Source of the DNA: Micromonospora phaseoli
GTDB lineage: Bacteria; Actinomycetota; Actinomycetes; Mycobacteriales; Micromonosporaceae
Direction: 5' to 3'
Length of the DNA: 64,000 nt
Assembly: GCF_900109115.1 (NCBI RefSeq)
Contig: NZ_FNYV01000010.1
Span: 164,109 to 228,108 of the forward strand
A program made the position numbers and the translations under genes. Positions 14,661-23,273 of the stretch are shown piece after piece. How positions within the stretch are numbered: position 1 is the stretch's first letter; each line of letters starts with the position of its first letter. The notes under the pieces are model-generated. The model did no database searches. It was not told the origin of the DNA and was given only the letters and a program-made list of their open reading frames with translations.

Positions 14661-15947
14661 ATGCAGCCGGATGGCCCGTACCGGTACACCCACCTGCTGG
14701 GCGGGTCGCCGGTCGGCAAGGCGTGGGCAGCCATCGACGACAAGGGGCGCCTCGTCACGGTGGCCGTCCTGGACGCCACGGTGGCCGCCTCTGAGGGCTG
14801 GCGCGAGGCGTTCGCGGGGATGGTCACCTCGTTGGCCCAGGGTTCGGATATGGCCTACACGTATGCGGACTTCTCCGCCGCCGCGCCGTGGGTGGCGTAT
14901 CCGGCCGAGGCCGGGCCGGGCGCGGAGAAGCTGTTCCGTTCCCTTGGCGTCGAGTACACGCCGGTCCAGACTTCCCCGTCACCGACCTCGGCGCCACCGG
15001 TGTCGGCGCCGCCGCAGCCGGTCTCCGGGGCACCCGAGCCGACGTCCGGCGCTCCGCAGCCGCCGTGGGCAGCGCAGGCGGGGGCGATCCCCTACCAGCC
15101 CGCGCTCGCCTCGCACCCGATCTCCGGCGCTCCGGCCTCGCCGGCAGCGACGGGCGCAGGGCTGGCACCGTCCTCTCCGTCCCCACACCCGGTGCCGGTC
15201 GACGTCACCCCCCGCGACCCGTTCGCCTCGCCCGTCCGTCGAATCACACCCTCGGGACCGCCCCGTCGGCGTACCGGGCTGTGGATCGGTGCCGCCGCAC
15301 TGGCCCTGGTGGTGCTCGCCAGCGCCGGTGCCGTCGCCCTGCTTTCCCGTGGGAACGACGCCCCCGTGCCGCCAGTGGCGTCGACTCCCGACATGGCGGC
15401 GCCGCCGCCGATGCCGACCGCGCCGCCGCAGTCGCCCGGTATCGAGCCACCGGAGCCCGGCGCGTGGCCGACGCAGTGGCCAAAGTTCACGGAGCGGGAC
15501 CAGGTGCAGACGCTGGTCGATCTCGAGGGGGTCGGATTCCCGGTCAAGGTGCCGGAGGGCTGGACGTGCACGCTCGTCGCCCGGGCCGACGGGTACGTCA
15601 AGTACAACTGCGGCAACGCGGCGTTGGGCAACCAGTTGACCGGCGGCGAGCTGATCGTGCGGAACTGTCCCGAACCGTGCAACGAACAGTGGCAGAACGC
15701 CATGCGTGCGGTCGAGGAGGCCTGGGGTGCACAGTGGATCCGCAGCGGCCAGTACGGCAGCTTCGCCGAGCAGATCATCGAGATCGACGGTGAGAAGCGA
15801 CACGGCCTGGTCGTCGTCGCCTACTTCCGTAGTGGCGAGGCGGGTCTGATCAATCGCCAGGTTGTCGTCCGGATGACCGCACCGGTCCCCGAGGCGTATC
15901 AACTGCGTCGCTTCGCCGGCTACATCCGGGACGTCACCGTCTTCTGA
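14661..15947 (+). CDS. Single-pass membrane protein with a degenerate kinase-like N-terminus
   Basis: 428-aa protein not assigned to a function. It begins with a short segment resembling the N-lobe of a Ser/Thr kinase (YRYTHLLGGSPVGKAWAAIDDKGRLVTVAVLD), but the glycine loop is altered, VAVLD replaces the VAVK lysine motif, and no catalytic loop follows. A proline/serine/alanine-rich linker (about residues 105-200) leads to one membrane helix (LWIGAAALALVVLASAGAVALL, about 208-230), a second Pro-rich linker, and a C-terminal extracellular domain with paired cysteines (WTC, YNC, NCPEPC). RBS AGGAG lies at 14651-14655. It overlaps the following glycosyltransferase by one base, so it belongs to the polysaccharide operon. 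Confidence 0.7.
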   Translation: MQPDGPYRYTHLLGGSPVGKAWAAIDDKGRLVTVAVLDATVAASEGWREAFAGMVTSLAQGSDMAYTYADFSAAAPWVAYPAEAGPGAEKLFRSLGVEYTPVQTSPSPTSAPPVSAPPQPVSGAPEPTSGAPQPPWAAQAGAIPYQPALASHPISGAPASPAATGAGLAPSSPSPHPVPVDVTPRDPFASPVRRITPSGPPRRRTGLWIGAAALALVVLASAGAVALLSRGNDAPVPPVASTPDMAAPPPMPTAPPQSPGIEPPEPGAWPTQWPKFTERDQVQTLVDLEGVGFPVKVPEGWTCTLVARADGYVKYNCGNAALGNQLTGGELIVRNCPEPCNEQWQNAMRAVEEAWGAQWIRSGQYGSFAEQIIEIDGEKRHGLVVVAYFRSGEAGLINRQVVVRMTAPVPEAYQLRRFAGYIRDVTVF

Positions 15948-17068
15948 TGACTCTCTCATCGTCCACACCCGAGGCCGCGCGCCGACCGCTCGCCGACCGT
16001 CGTGTCGCTCTGATCCACGAGTGGTTCGGTGCCACCGGCGGTTCCGAGCAGGTCTTCCTGAGCATGGCCGAGGTCGTACCGCACGCGGACCGCTTCGTCC
16101 TGTGGAAGGACGATGACGCCACAGTTGACCAGGCCATCCAGGAGTCCTGGATGGCGAAGACCCCGTTGCGGCGCAACAAGGCCCTCGCGCTGCCCGCCAT
16201 GCCGTTGACCTGGCGGACGCTGACCCGCAAAAGATACGACGTCGTTGTGTCGTCGAGTCACGCCTTCGCGCACACTGCCAAGATCGGGAATCCGGATCGG
16301 ACCCGGCACCTCAGCTACGTGCACTCACCGGCCCGCTACGTCTGGAGCCCGGAGCTGGACCAGCGGGGCGCCAACGCTCTGCTCGCACCGGTGCGCGCCG
16401 TGCTCCAGGCAGGTGACCGGAGGCTGAGCCGGCACGTGCACAGCTACGCGGCGAACTCCCTTGAGGTGCAGGCACGGATTCGTCGCTACTGGGGGCGCGA
16501 CGCAAGGGTGATCAACCCGCCGGTCGAGGTGGACTACTTCGGGGCGGCCCCGGCCCAGGTGCGTGACCAGGACCGCCGCTATCTGCTGGGTGTCGGCCGC
16601 TGGGTCACGTACAAGAACTTCGACCTGATGATCGAGATTGCCGCGGCGGCCCGCCTGCCTCTGGTGATCGCCGGGGGAGGGCCGGAGGAGGAGAACCTGC
16701 GTCGGCTGGCTGCCCGGGTCGACGTGCCGGTCGAGTTCGAGTTTCGGCCCTCGAAGGAGCGGCTCCGCGAGCTGTACTGGGGGGCGATGGCGCTGCTCTA
16801 TCCGGCGCTCGAGGATTTCGGCATGATTCCGGTGGAGGCGCAGGCCTGCGGCACGCCGGTTGTCGGCTGGGCCCGTGGCGGCCTGCTGGAGACCGTGGTG
16901 ACGGACGAGACCGGCGTCCTTCTCGACGCCACCGACCCGGCCGCGTACGTGGCGCCGGTAAGGCGGGCGACGCGACTGTCCGCAGCGGCGACCATGGCCA
17001 ATGCCCGACGGTTCACCCCCCAGGCCTTTCAGGCGAACATCGCCGCCTGGTTGGCCGAAGAGGCGTAG
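15947..17068 (+). CDS. GT4 glycosyltransferase
   Basis: 373-aa GT-B enzyme. The N-terminal domain shows ALIHEWFGATGGSEQVFLSM and YVHSPARYVWSPELD, features of WbaZ-like mannosyltransferases. The C-terminal domain has LGVGRWVTYKNFDLMIE, VIAGGGPEEENL and LLYPALEDFGMIPVEAQACGTPVVGW (E-x7-E). It would add a sugar to an undecaprenyl-linked repeat unit on the cytoplasmic face (family knowledge). First of five glycosyltransferases before a flippase. Confidence 0.87.
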   Translation: MTLSSSTPEAARRPLADRRVALIHEWFGATGGSEQVFLSMAEVVPHADRFVLWKDDDATVDQAIQESWMAKTPLRRNKALALPAMPLTWRTLTRKRYDVVVSSSHAFAHTAKIGNPDRTRHLSYVHSPARYVWSPELDQRGANALLAPVRAVLQAGDRRLSRHVHSYAANSLEVQARIRRYWGRDARVINPPVEVDYFGAAPAQVRDQDRRYLLGVGRWVTYKNFDLMIEIAAAARLPLVIAGGGPEEENLRRLAARVDVPVEFEFRPSKERLRELYWGAMALLYPALEDFGMIPVEAQACGTPVVGWARGGLLETVVTDETGVLLDATDPAAYVAPVRRATRLSAAATMANARRFTPQAFQANIAAWLAEEA

Positions 17069-17174
17069 CCGACCTCGGCATCCGGGACCGGGCCGGACCG
17101 GCGGGTATTGGCTTCGCCTGCCGCCTCCCTTAGTCTTGCGCCGGGCTCAGAGCACTGCGAGCGGGAGTTGACCT

Positions 17175-18389
17175 ATGGTGACGGCCTCCGTGCCGGAGCA
17201 GTCCCGGCTCGGTGACGGGTCGGTGGCGGACGTTCTGATGTTGGGCACGGCCGAGTGGGATTCCCCGATCGCGACCAATCAGCATTACGTCGCGCGCGAA
17301 CTCGCCCACACCACCCGGGTGACATTCGTCGAGTCACTGGGTCTACGCCGGCCAAGGCTGCGGCGCGACGATGTCGTCCGGATGGCGTCGAGGGCCCGCC
17401 GGGCGTTCGGCGGCGAGCACGCCGCCCCGGCTCACCGGCCCCGGCCACCCGGCGCGCAGATCGTGTCGCCGCTGGTGCTGCCGGTACACCGGGCACCGAC
17501 ATTCCCGGTCAACCGGGCGCTGCTGCGTCGCGCCACCAGCGACTGGCTGGCGGGCCCCCGGCCGCGCGTCCTCTGGACGTTCACCCCGGTCACGTACGGG
17601 CTGGAGGCGTCGGCGGACGTCGTGATCTACCACTGCGTGGACCTGTTGGCGACCTTCCCCGGCGTGGACGCCGTGGCGGTAGGCCGTGGCGAGGCGTCCC
17701 TGTCGTCGCGCACCACCGTGGCCATCGCCACCAGCACGGCCGTGCGGGAACATCTCGCCGCCGTCGGCTTTCCCCGAATCGAGCTGCTGCCGAACGTTGC
17801 GGACGTGTCGGTCTTCACGGCGGCGAGCCGGCCAGTGGCCGAGCGCCGTCCCGCCGTGCTCTTCTCCGGCAACCTCACCGTCCACAAGCTCGACCTACGG
17901 CTGCTCGAATCGGTCGCCACCGCCCTGCGCGGCCGGGGGGAGCTGCTGCTGGCCGGACCGCTCGCCGCCGGTGGCGGCAGCTTCGACGTTGAGCTGCGGC
18001 GTCTCGAGGAGTTGGGCGCCCGCCATCTCGGTGTCCTCACCCCCGCGCGGTTGGCCGAGATCGCCGGCACCTGCGCCGTGGGGCTCATCCCGTACGCGAT
18101 CAACGATTACACGCGGGGCGTGAGCCCGCTGAAGTGCTTCGAATACCTCTCCTCCGGTCTGGCGGTACTCAGCACCGGGCTGCCGTCGGTGCGAGAGCTC
18201 GCCGAGACGAATTCTCACGTCACGGTCGCCGAGGCCGATGACTTCGCAGCCCGTGTGGTGGAGTTGCTCGACCCGGTGTCCGACACCGTGGTGGCCGACC
18301 GGATGGCGAGCGCGGCGGAGCAGGGCTGGGAAGGCCGTGGCGCAGTGCTGCGCACCCTGCTGGAGAACGAGCTGGGCCGGGGACGATAG
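17175..18389 (+). CDS. Glycosyltransferase (TuaH-like)
   Basis: 404-aa GT-B glycosyltransferase. The region WTFTPVTYGLEASADVVIYHCVDLLATFPGVD and the C-terminal VSPLKCFEYLSSGLAVLSTGLPSVRELAE resemble family 1 enzymes of teichuronic acid/EPS loci. FSGNLTVHKLDLRLLESVA marks the start of the nucleotide-sugar domain. It starts with ATG after GGGAG; the 106-base gap from the previous gene has no obvious terminator. Confidence 0.82.
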   Translation: MVTASVPEQSRLGDGSVADVLMLGTAEWDSPIATNQHYVARELAHTTRVTFVESLGLRRPRLRRDDVVRMASRARRAFGGEHAAPAHRPRPPGAQIVSPLVLPVHRAPTFPVNRALLRRATSDWLAGPRPRVLWTFTPVTYGLEASADVVIYHCVDLLATFPGVDAVAVGRGEASLSSRTTVAIATSTAVREHLAAVGFPRIELLPNVADVSVFTAASRPVAERRPAVLFSGNLTVHKLDLRLLESVATALRGRGELLLAGPLAAGGGSFDVELRRLEELGARHLGVLTPARLAEIAGTCAVGLIPYAINDYTRGVSPLKCFEYLSSGLAVLSTGLPSVRELAETNSHVTVAEADDFAARVVELLDPVSDTVVADRMASAAEQGWEGRGAVLRTLLENELGRGR

Positions 18390-18447
18390 CGCGCCGTGAG
18401 CAACGATCGCCGACCGCGCCGCGGTCACAGACGGGGGTGTCGGGGGG

Positions 18448-19602
18448 ATGAGTCGGGTTCTGGTGGTCAGCGTCGAACCGCCCTGGCCGGCACAGCACGG
18501 CGGGCGGATCCGCACCGCCCGGGTGGCCGAGGCGCTCAGCCGTGACGTCGAGGTGCTGGTCACCTTTCCCGACCACGGCCGGCACGACGATGAGCCCCCG
18601 GTCGCGACTCGGGCGCTGCCCTGGTCGCCGCCACCGGCGCTACGCACCCGCGTGTCCGGTCGACCGCACTTGGGTGGACACTATCTGGCGCCCGTGGCCG
18701 GGGCCCTCGACGCGCTGTGCGACGAGTTCCGTCCCGACGCGGTCTACTGGTCGCACTCCTATCTGGCGGCGTGGGCTCCTCCGGCGTCCCGGCGAGTCGC
18801 AAACGTCGTCGAGTTCGCCAACATCGAGAGCCGTCGCCTGCGGACCCTGGTGACGTCGGCTCACGGATGGCAACGAATGGCCCGCCGTGCCGAGGCGGCC
18901 AAGGCCGGCCACTGGGAGCCCCGGGTCGCCGCCCGCGCGGCCCTCTGCGTCGCCCTCTCCCGGCCGGATCTGGATGTGCTGCGAGGCTGGACTCGCGACG
19001 TCGTCCTCGCCCCCAACGGCGTTGACGTCCTGCCCTACCACCCCTCACCGGCGGACGGGTACGTGCTCGCGCTGGCGTCGTACGACTACGAACCGAACGT
19101 GCTGGCGCTCCGGACACTGGTGCGGGACGTCTGGCCGTTGGCTCGCGCGGAATTTCCCGAGGCGCGGCTGGTGGTCGCCGGCCGGCGTAGCGAGACGCTG
19201 GCTCCCGAACTCGACGCCGTCCCCGGCGTTGCCGTGCTCGGCACTCTCGACGACGTGTCGGAGGTATACGCCGCGGCCGCGTTCACCGTCGCGCCCGCGA
19301 CCATCGGCGGTGGCGCGCAGCTCAAGCTGACCGAGTCGATGTCGCGGGGGCGCTCCGTCGTGATGAGCCCGTTCGCGGCTCGGGGCCTTCCCGAACCCAT
19401 CCAGAAGGCCGACGCCTACTGGGTTGGCGACGATCCACGCTCCTTCGCGCGGGCGGTCGTCGACGCCCTGCGGAACGTGCCCGCGCGACACGCGCGTGAG
19501 CGCACCGGGTGGCAGCACTGCGAGGCGCTCGGCTGGTCTCGGACGGTCGGCGAGTTGACCGACTCCGTGACCGCCATCGCCGGTCGGAAGTCGACGCCGT
19601 GA
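18448..19602 (+). CDS. GT4 glycosyltransferase
   Basis: 384-aa GT-B glycosyltransferase beginning MSRVLVVSVEPPWPAQHGGRIRTARVAEAL, with a donor-binding domain containing LVVAGRRSETL, GTLDDVSEVYAAAAFTVAPATIGGGAQLKLTESMSRGRSVV. The TIGGGAQLKLTESM segment replaces the usual E-x7-E with an analogous acidic residue. It overlaps the next gene by four bases (GTGA). Donor and acceptor unknown. Confidence 0.83.
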   Translation: MSRVLVVSVEPPWPAQHGGRIRTARVAEALSRDVEVLVTFPDHGRHDDEPPVATRALPWSPPPALRTRVSGRPHLGGHYLAPVAGALDALCDEFRPDAVYWSHSYLAAWAPPASRRVANVVEFANIESRRLRTLVTSAHGWQRMARRAEAAKAGHWEPRVAARAALCVALSRPDLDVLRGWTRDVVLAPNGVDVLPYHPSPADGYVLALASYDYEPNVLALRTLVRDVWPLARAEFPEARLVVAGRRSETLAPELDAVPGVAVLGTLDDVSEVYAAAAFTVAPATIGGGAQLKLTESMSRGRSVVMSPFAARGLPEPIQKADAYWVGDDPRSFARAVVDALRNVPARHARERTGWQHCEALGWSRTVGELTDSVTAIAGRKSTP

Positions 19603-20672
19603 TCCGGCGGGTTCACCTCGTCGAGTCGGGCGGACGGGGCGGTGTCTTCAACCACAGCGTCGAGGTCGCCTCCGGTCTGGTGGAACTCGGTGTGGACGTC
19701 GTCGTGCATACCGCCGACGACTGCGAGGCGGCTCCCGCCTCGGTGCGCCTCTGCCGGTGCGTCACCTGGCACCGCACCTCATCCAGCCGGCTGGTCCGGC
19801 AGGCGAGGACCTCGGCACGGTACGTCCTGCGGACGTTGCCGCACCTGCGCGGTGCGATCAAGGCCGAGGACGTGGTCCATATCCAGGGCAGTTTCGCGTT
19901 GACCCCAGAACTGATCTCGGTTGCCCGCCGGCGCGCCGCGACCGTGGTCGTCAGCCCGCACAACACTTTCGCCCGGTCCAACGCCCGCGGTGCGGGCCGT
20001 GCGCTGCGCAGCGCACTGGAGGGCGCTGACCGGATCCTCGTCTACTCGGACGCCGACCGGCGGAGGTTGCACGACCAAGGGGTGGCAAACGTCGCCCGGG
20101 TACCCCTGGTGCAGTGGATCCCACCCGCGGACCCGGCCCTCGTGGCCGGCTGGCGCGCGAAGCTGACTTCCGGCGGAGCCAGACTCGCCCTCCTGGCGGG
20201 CCAGGTCCGCGCCGACAAGAACCCCGAGCTTTTCGTCCGGGCACTGGCGGAACTGCCCGCCTGGCGGGCAGCGGTGGTCGGCGAGGACCTCGGGCCGGGC
20301 CGGCAGATCGACGCGCTGATCGCACGGACCGGGGCGGCAGTGACCACCGTCTATCGATATCTGGACGTCGAAGACTTCACCGCGCTGGTCGCCGCCGCTG
20401 ACGTCGTCGTGGCGCCGTACGAGGTCGCCAGCCAGTCTGGTGTCCTGGCGGTGGCGGCCCGGCTCGGTGTGCCGACGGCGGTGGTGCCGTGCGGCGGTCT
20501 GGCCGAATTTGCCACCGCCGTCGCCCGGGACAACAGCGCCTCGGCGGTACGCGACGCCGTCCTGGCCGCCTACGACACCGGGGCGAAACCGCTCGACACG
20601 GCGGACGCAGCCGGCCGCTACCTACACGAGTACACCGTCGCCCAGCAGTGCCGGGCCAAGGGCCGGAAGTGA
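19599..20672 (+). CDS. GT4 glycosyltransferase
   Basis: 357-aa GT-B glycosyltransferase starting with GTG inside the previous stop codon: VIRRVHLVESGGRGGVFNHSVEVASGL. The second domain has LALLAGQVRADKNPELFVRAL, VVGEDLGPGRQIDAL and VAPYEVASQSGVLAVAARLGVPTAVV. Upstream in-frame codons are ignored because they lie inside the preceding gene. It overlaps the next gene by GTGA. Confidence 0.82.
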   Translation: MIRRVHLVESGGRGGVFNHSVEVASGLVELGVDVVVHTADDCEAAPASVRLCRCVTWHRTSSSRLVRQARTSARYVLRTLPHLRGAIKAEDVVHIQGSFALTPELISVARRRAATVVVSPHNTFARSNARGAGRALRSALEGADRILVYSDADRRRLHDQGVANVARVPLVQWIPPADPALVAGWRAKLTSGGARLALLAGQVRADKNPELFVRALAELPAWRAAVVGEDLGPGRQIDALIARTGAAVTTVYRYLDVEDFTALVAAADVVVAPYEVASQSGVLAVAARLGVPTAVVPCGGLAEFATAVARDNSASAVRDAVLAAYDTGAKPLDTADAAGRYLHEYTVAQQCRAKGRK

Positions 20673-21754
20673 GGTGTGCCTTGTCAACGATGACCATTAC
20701 GGTGATCTCCGTATCGGACACCGCAGGTGGTGCCGAGGCGCACACCGTCGCGCTCGGGAAGGGAATGCGGCAGCGCGGGCACAGCGCCCTGTTGTACGGC
20801 CGGTGCCCGGGTTGGGAGGAGCACGGCCTTGACCGACGGGAGATCGCGCTCGGGCCGAAGTGGTCGAGGCGGACGATGGTCACCGGAATGGCGCGGGTGC
20901 CCATGGAACGGCGCCGGACCCGGGAGATCGCCGACTCATCGATCTACTATCTGCAGTTCAAGCGGGAACAGATCGCGCTGACGGCACCGCTGGCCCGCCG
21001 AGCCCCGGTGGTCTGGACCGAGCACGGACGATGGATGGGCGGGGCGGCCGGTCGACTGCTTCTCGCGGGTTACGCGCGCGCCGCCGAGCATGTCTCCCGG
21101 GTGGTCTGCGTCAGCGATGCGGTGGCCGCCGACCTGGCACCGGTGATCGGGCGGGACAAGCTGGTCGTGGTGCCAAACGCGATCGACACCCGGCGTTACG
21201 CCGCCCCGACGGCCGCGACCCGAGCGGTGCTGCGCGAGCGCCTGCTTCCGAGCCGGTTCCAGCACCGTCGGGTAGCCATCCTCGCCGCTCGGCTGCACCG
21301 AGCCAAGCGACACGACCGGGCGATCGCGGCGGCGCTGGCCAGCGGCAGCGTCCTGGTCGTCGTCGGTGACGGGCCGGACCGGGAGCGGCTGGAACGGCTC
21401 GGCGCGAGCAGCGCCGACGTGCATTTCACCGGCCACCGGGAGGATGTGCCCGAGCTTCTCGCGGCGGCCGACTTCTACCTCTACTGCGGGGCGGAGACCG
21501 ATGGCACGCCTACCTGCGTCCTCGAAGCCGCCGCCAGTGGACTGCCCATCGTGGCCTTCCGTGGCGACCCCGGCACCGAGCTGGTGCGCCGCTGCGGTGG
21601 CCTCGTGATCGGGGAACCGGCGGAGCTGACGACCGGGAGGGCGACAGCGCTGCTGACCGGGCGGGGCGGCGGCGCGGCGTATGTCGAGCAGCGACACGGC
21701 CGAGAGCCCTGGTTGGACGCGTACGAGCAGGTTTTCGCGGAGTGCCTCCGATGA
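20669..21754 (+). CDS. GT4 glycosyltransferase
   Basis: 361-aa GT-B glycosyltransferase with TITVISVSDTAGGAEAHTVALGKGMRQRGH, a linker RVVCVSDAVAADLAPVIGRDKLVVVPNAIDTRRY, and a donor site YLYCGAETDGTPTCVLEAAASGLPIVAFRGDPGTELV. The GTG at 20669 overlaps the previous stop; ATG at 20690 and TTG at 20681 are alternatives that lose only a few unconserved residues. It overlaps the flippase gene by ATGA. Confidence 0.82.
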   Translation: MRCALSTMTITVISVSDTAGGAEAHTVALGKGMRQRGHSALLYGRCPGWEEHGLDRREIALGPKWSRRTMVTGMARVPMERRRTREIADSSIYYLQFKREQIALTAPLARRAPVVWTEHGRWMGGAAGRLLLAGYARAAEHVSRVVCVSDAVAADLAPVIGRDKLVVVPNAIDTRRYAAPTAATRAVLRERLLPSRFQHRRVAILAARLHRAKRHDRAIAAALASGSVLVVVGDGPDRERLERLGASSADVHFTGHREDVPELLAAADFYLYCGAETDGTPTCVLEAAASGLPIVAFRGDPGTELVRRCGGLVIGEPAELTTGRATALLTGRGGGAAYVEQRHGREPWLDAYEQVFAECLR

Positions 21755-23253
21755 GCTCGCCCTGGCCTACGACGACCGAGCCGGGAGAACGCGGCGCCCC
21801 GCCTGAGCCCGGCGCGACCGGCGAGGCGGTGGGTACGGCGGGCTCGCGGTCGGCCCGCGGGCTCAGCATGGCCACGGCCGTCTCCCTCGGGTTGCGGCTG
21901 GTCGGCATGGCAGTTGGCATGGCGACCACGTCCGTGCTCGCCCGCTACCTGAACCCTGACGGGTACGGCGTCTTCGCCCTCGCGCTCACCCTCGGTACGG
22001 CGGCCGCGCAGGTCGCCGACATGGGCACCACGATCACGGTCAGCTCCCGGATCGCGCGGGAGAAGGTGTCGGCCGGGCGCATCCTGACCACGGGCCTGGC
22101 CATCCGCACGGCGGTGGCGCTGGTCGCCACGGTGATCCTGCTCGTCGCTGCCGCCCAGGGGCTTTTCGGCGAGTCCAGTGCGGTGGTCAGCGTCGTCGCG
22201 GTCGCCACACCGCTGTCCGCGGCGTCCATCCTCACGGCCGGGGCGACCGCCCGGTTCCGTCCAGAGGTATCCGCCATCCTCGCTCTCGTCCAGGGTGTCC
22301 TGTGGCTGATCGCGGTCGTGGTCATCGCCCGAACCGGCGGCGACGTGATGCTCCTCGCCTGGCTCTTCGTGGCCGTCGTGACGCTGCAGACCGGTATCGG
22401 CGTGATGATCAACCGTAGGCTGGTGCCCCTCGGTCGGCCGTCCTGGACGGAGGTGGGCCGGATCCTCGCGCTGAGCTGGCCGCTCGCCATCAGCTCGCTC
22501 GCGGTCATGGTCTACTACCGCCTCGGCTCGGTGGTCCTGTTCCATCTCCAGGGTGCCGCTGAGGTCGGCTACTACTCGGCGGCCTACAAGTTCCTCGACG
22601 TCGCCCAGCTCGGTCCGGCCATGCTGGTGGCTCCACTACTGCCGATCGTGGCGACCAGCATGTCCATGAACGGCCACCGCCGAAACCTGGTCTTCAGTCT
22701 GGCGACGCGTACCGGGATGGTGGTCGGCGTCGGTAGCGCGGTCATGCTGGTCGCACTCGCTCCCGTCCTCGTCGCGTTCCTCTACGGCGAGGACTACGGC
22801 CCGGCGGTGCGGCCGCTGATGCTGCTGGCCGTGGCCTTCGTCGGTGTCACTCTCGGCTACGTCGGGACGACGATCTGCTCGGCGCTGGGCGTCGTACGGC
22901 CGATCGCGGTGCTGACCGTCTCGGTGGCGGTGGTCAACCTCGCGGCCCAGTTCTGGGCGTGTGCCCGCTGGGGAGCAACCGGCGCGGCAGCCGTTGTGGC
23001 GGGTACGGAGCTGATCATCGGCCTCTCAACCTGCCTGCTGGCCGCTCGCGCGATGACGTCGCGGCTGCCCGTGCGCGAGGTGGCGTGCGTCGCGCTTGCC
23101 GGAGTCGCCACGATCGGTCTGCTGTGGCTGGTCGACCTCCCGTGGCCGATCGAGGCAGCGCTTGCCGGTGGCCTGTTCGGCGTTGCGGTGCTGGTCTCGC
23201 GGGCGCTCACCATGACGGATCTCACCCGGGTGCTGTCCCGAAAGGCCCTGTGA
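21751..23253 (+). CDS. Wzx-type polysaccharide flippase
   Basis: 500-aa polytopic membrane protein of the MATE/MVF-type polysaccharide transporter family. After a hydrophilic N-terminus of about 30 residues come about 12-14 hydrophobic helices, including SMATAVSLGLRLVGMAVGMATTSVLARYLNPDGYGVFALALTLGT, typical of Wzx. It should flip the undecaprenyl-diphosphate-linked repeat unit made by the neighbouring glycosyltransferases to the outer face of the membrane. It is the last gene of a tightly coupled plus-strand run that begins at 14661. Confidence 0.86.
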   Translation: MSSPWPTTTEPGERGAPPEPGATGEAVGTAGSRSARGLSMATAVSLGLRLVGMAVGMATTSVLARYLNPDGYGVFALALTLGTAAAQVADMGTTITVSSRIAREKVSAGRILTTGLAIRTAVALVATVILLVAAAQGLFGESSAVVSVVAVATPLSAASILTAGATARFRPEVSAILALVQGVLWLIAVVVIARTGGDVMLLAWLFVAVVTLQTGIGVMINRRLVPLGRPSWTEVGRILALSWPLAISSLAVMVYYRLGSVVLFHLQGAAEVGYYSAAYKFLDVAQLGPAMLVAPLLPIVATSMSMNGHRRNLVFSLATRTGMVVGVGSAVMLVALAPVLVAFLYGEDYGPAVRPLMLLAVAFVGVTLGYVGTTICSALGVVRPIAVLTVSVAVVNLAAQFWACARWGATGAAAVVAGTELIIGLSTCLLAARAMTSRLPVREVACVALAGVATIGLLWLVDLPWPIEAALAGGLFGVAVLVSRALTMTDLTRVLSRKAL

Positions 23254-23273
23254 GCACAGCCGTCGCCGGCACG

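Noticed and set aside
8503..14794. Long plus-strand frames opposite the hut operon
   Set aside because: Shadow frames of well-identified minus-strand enzymes; no signature motif and implausible composition.
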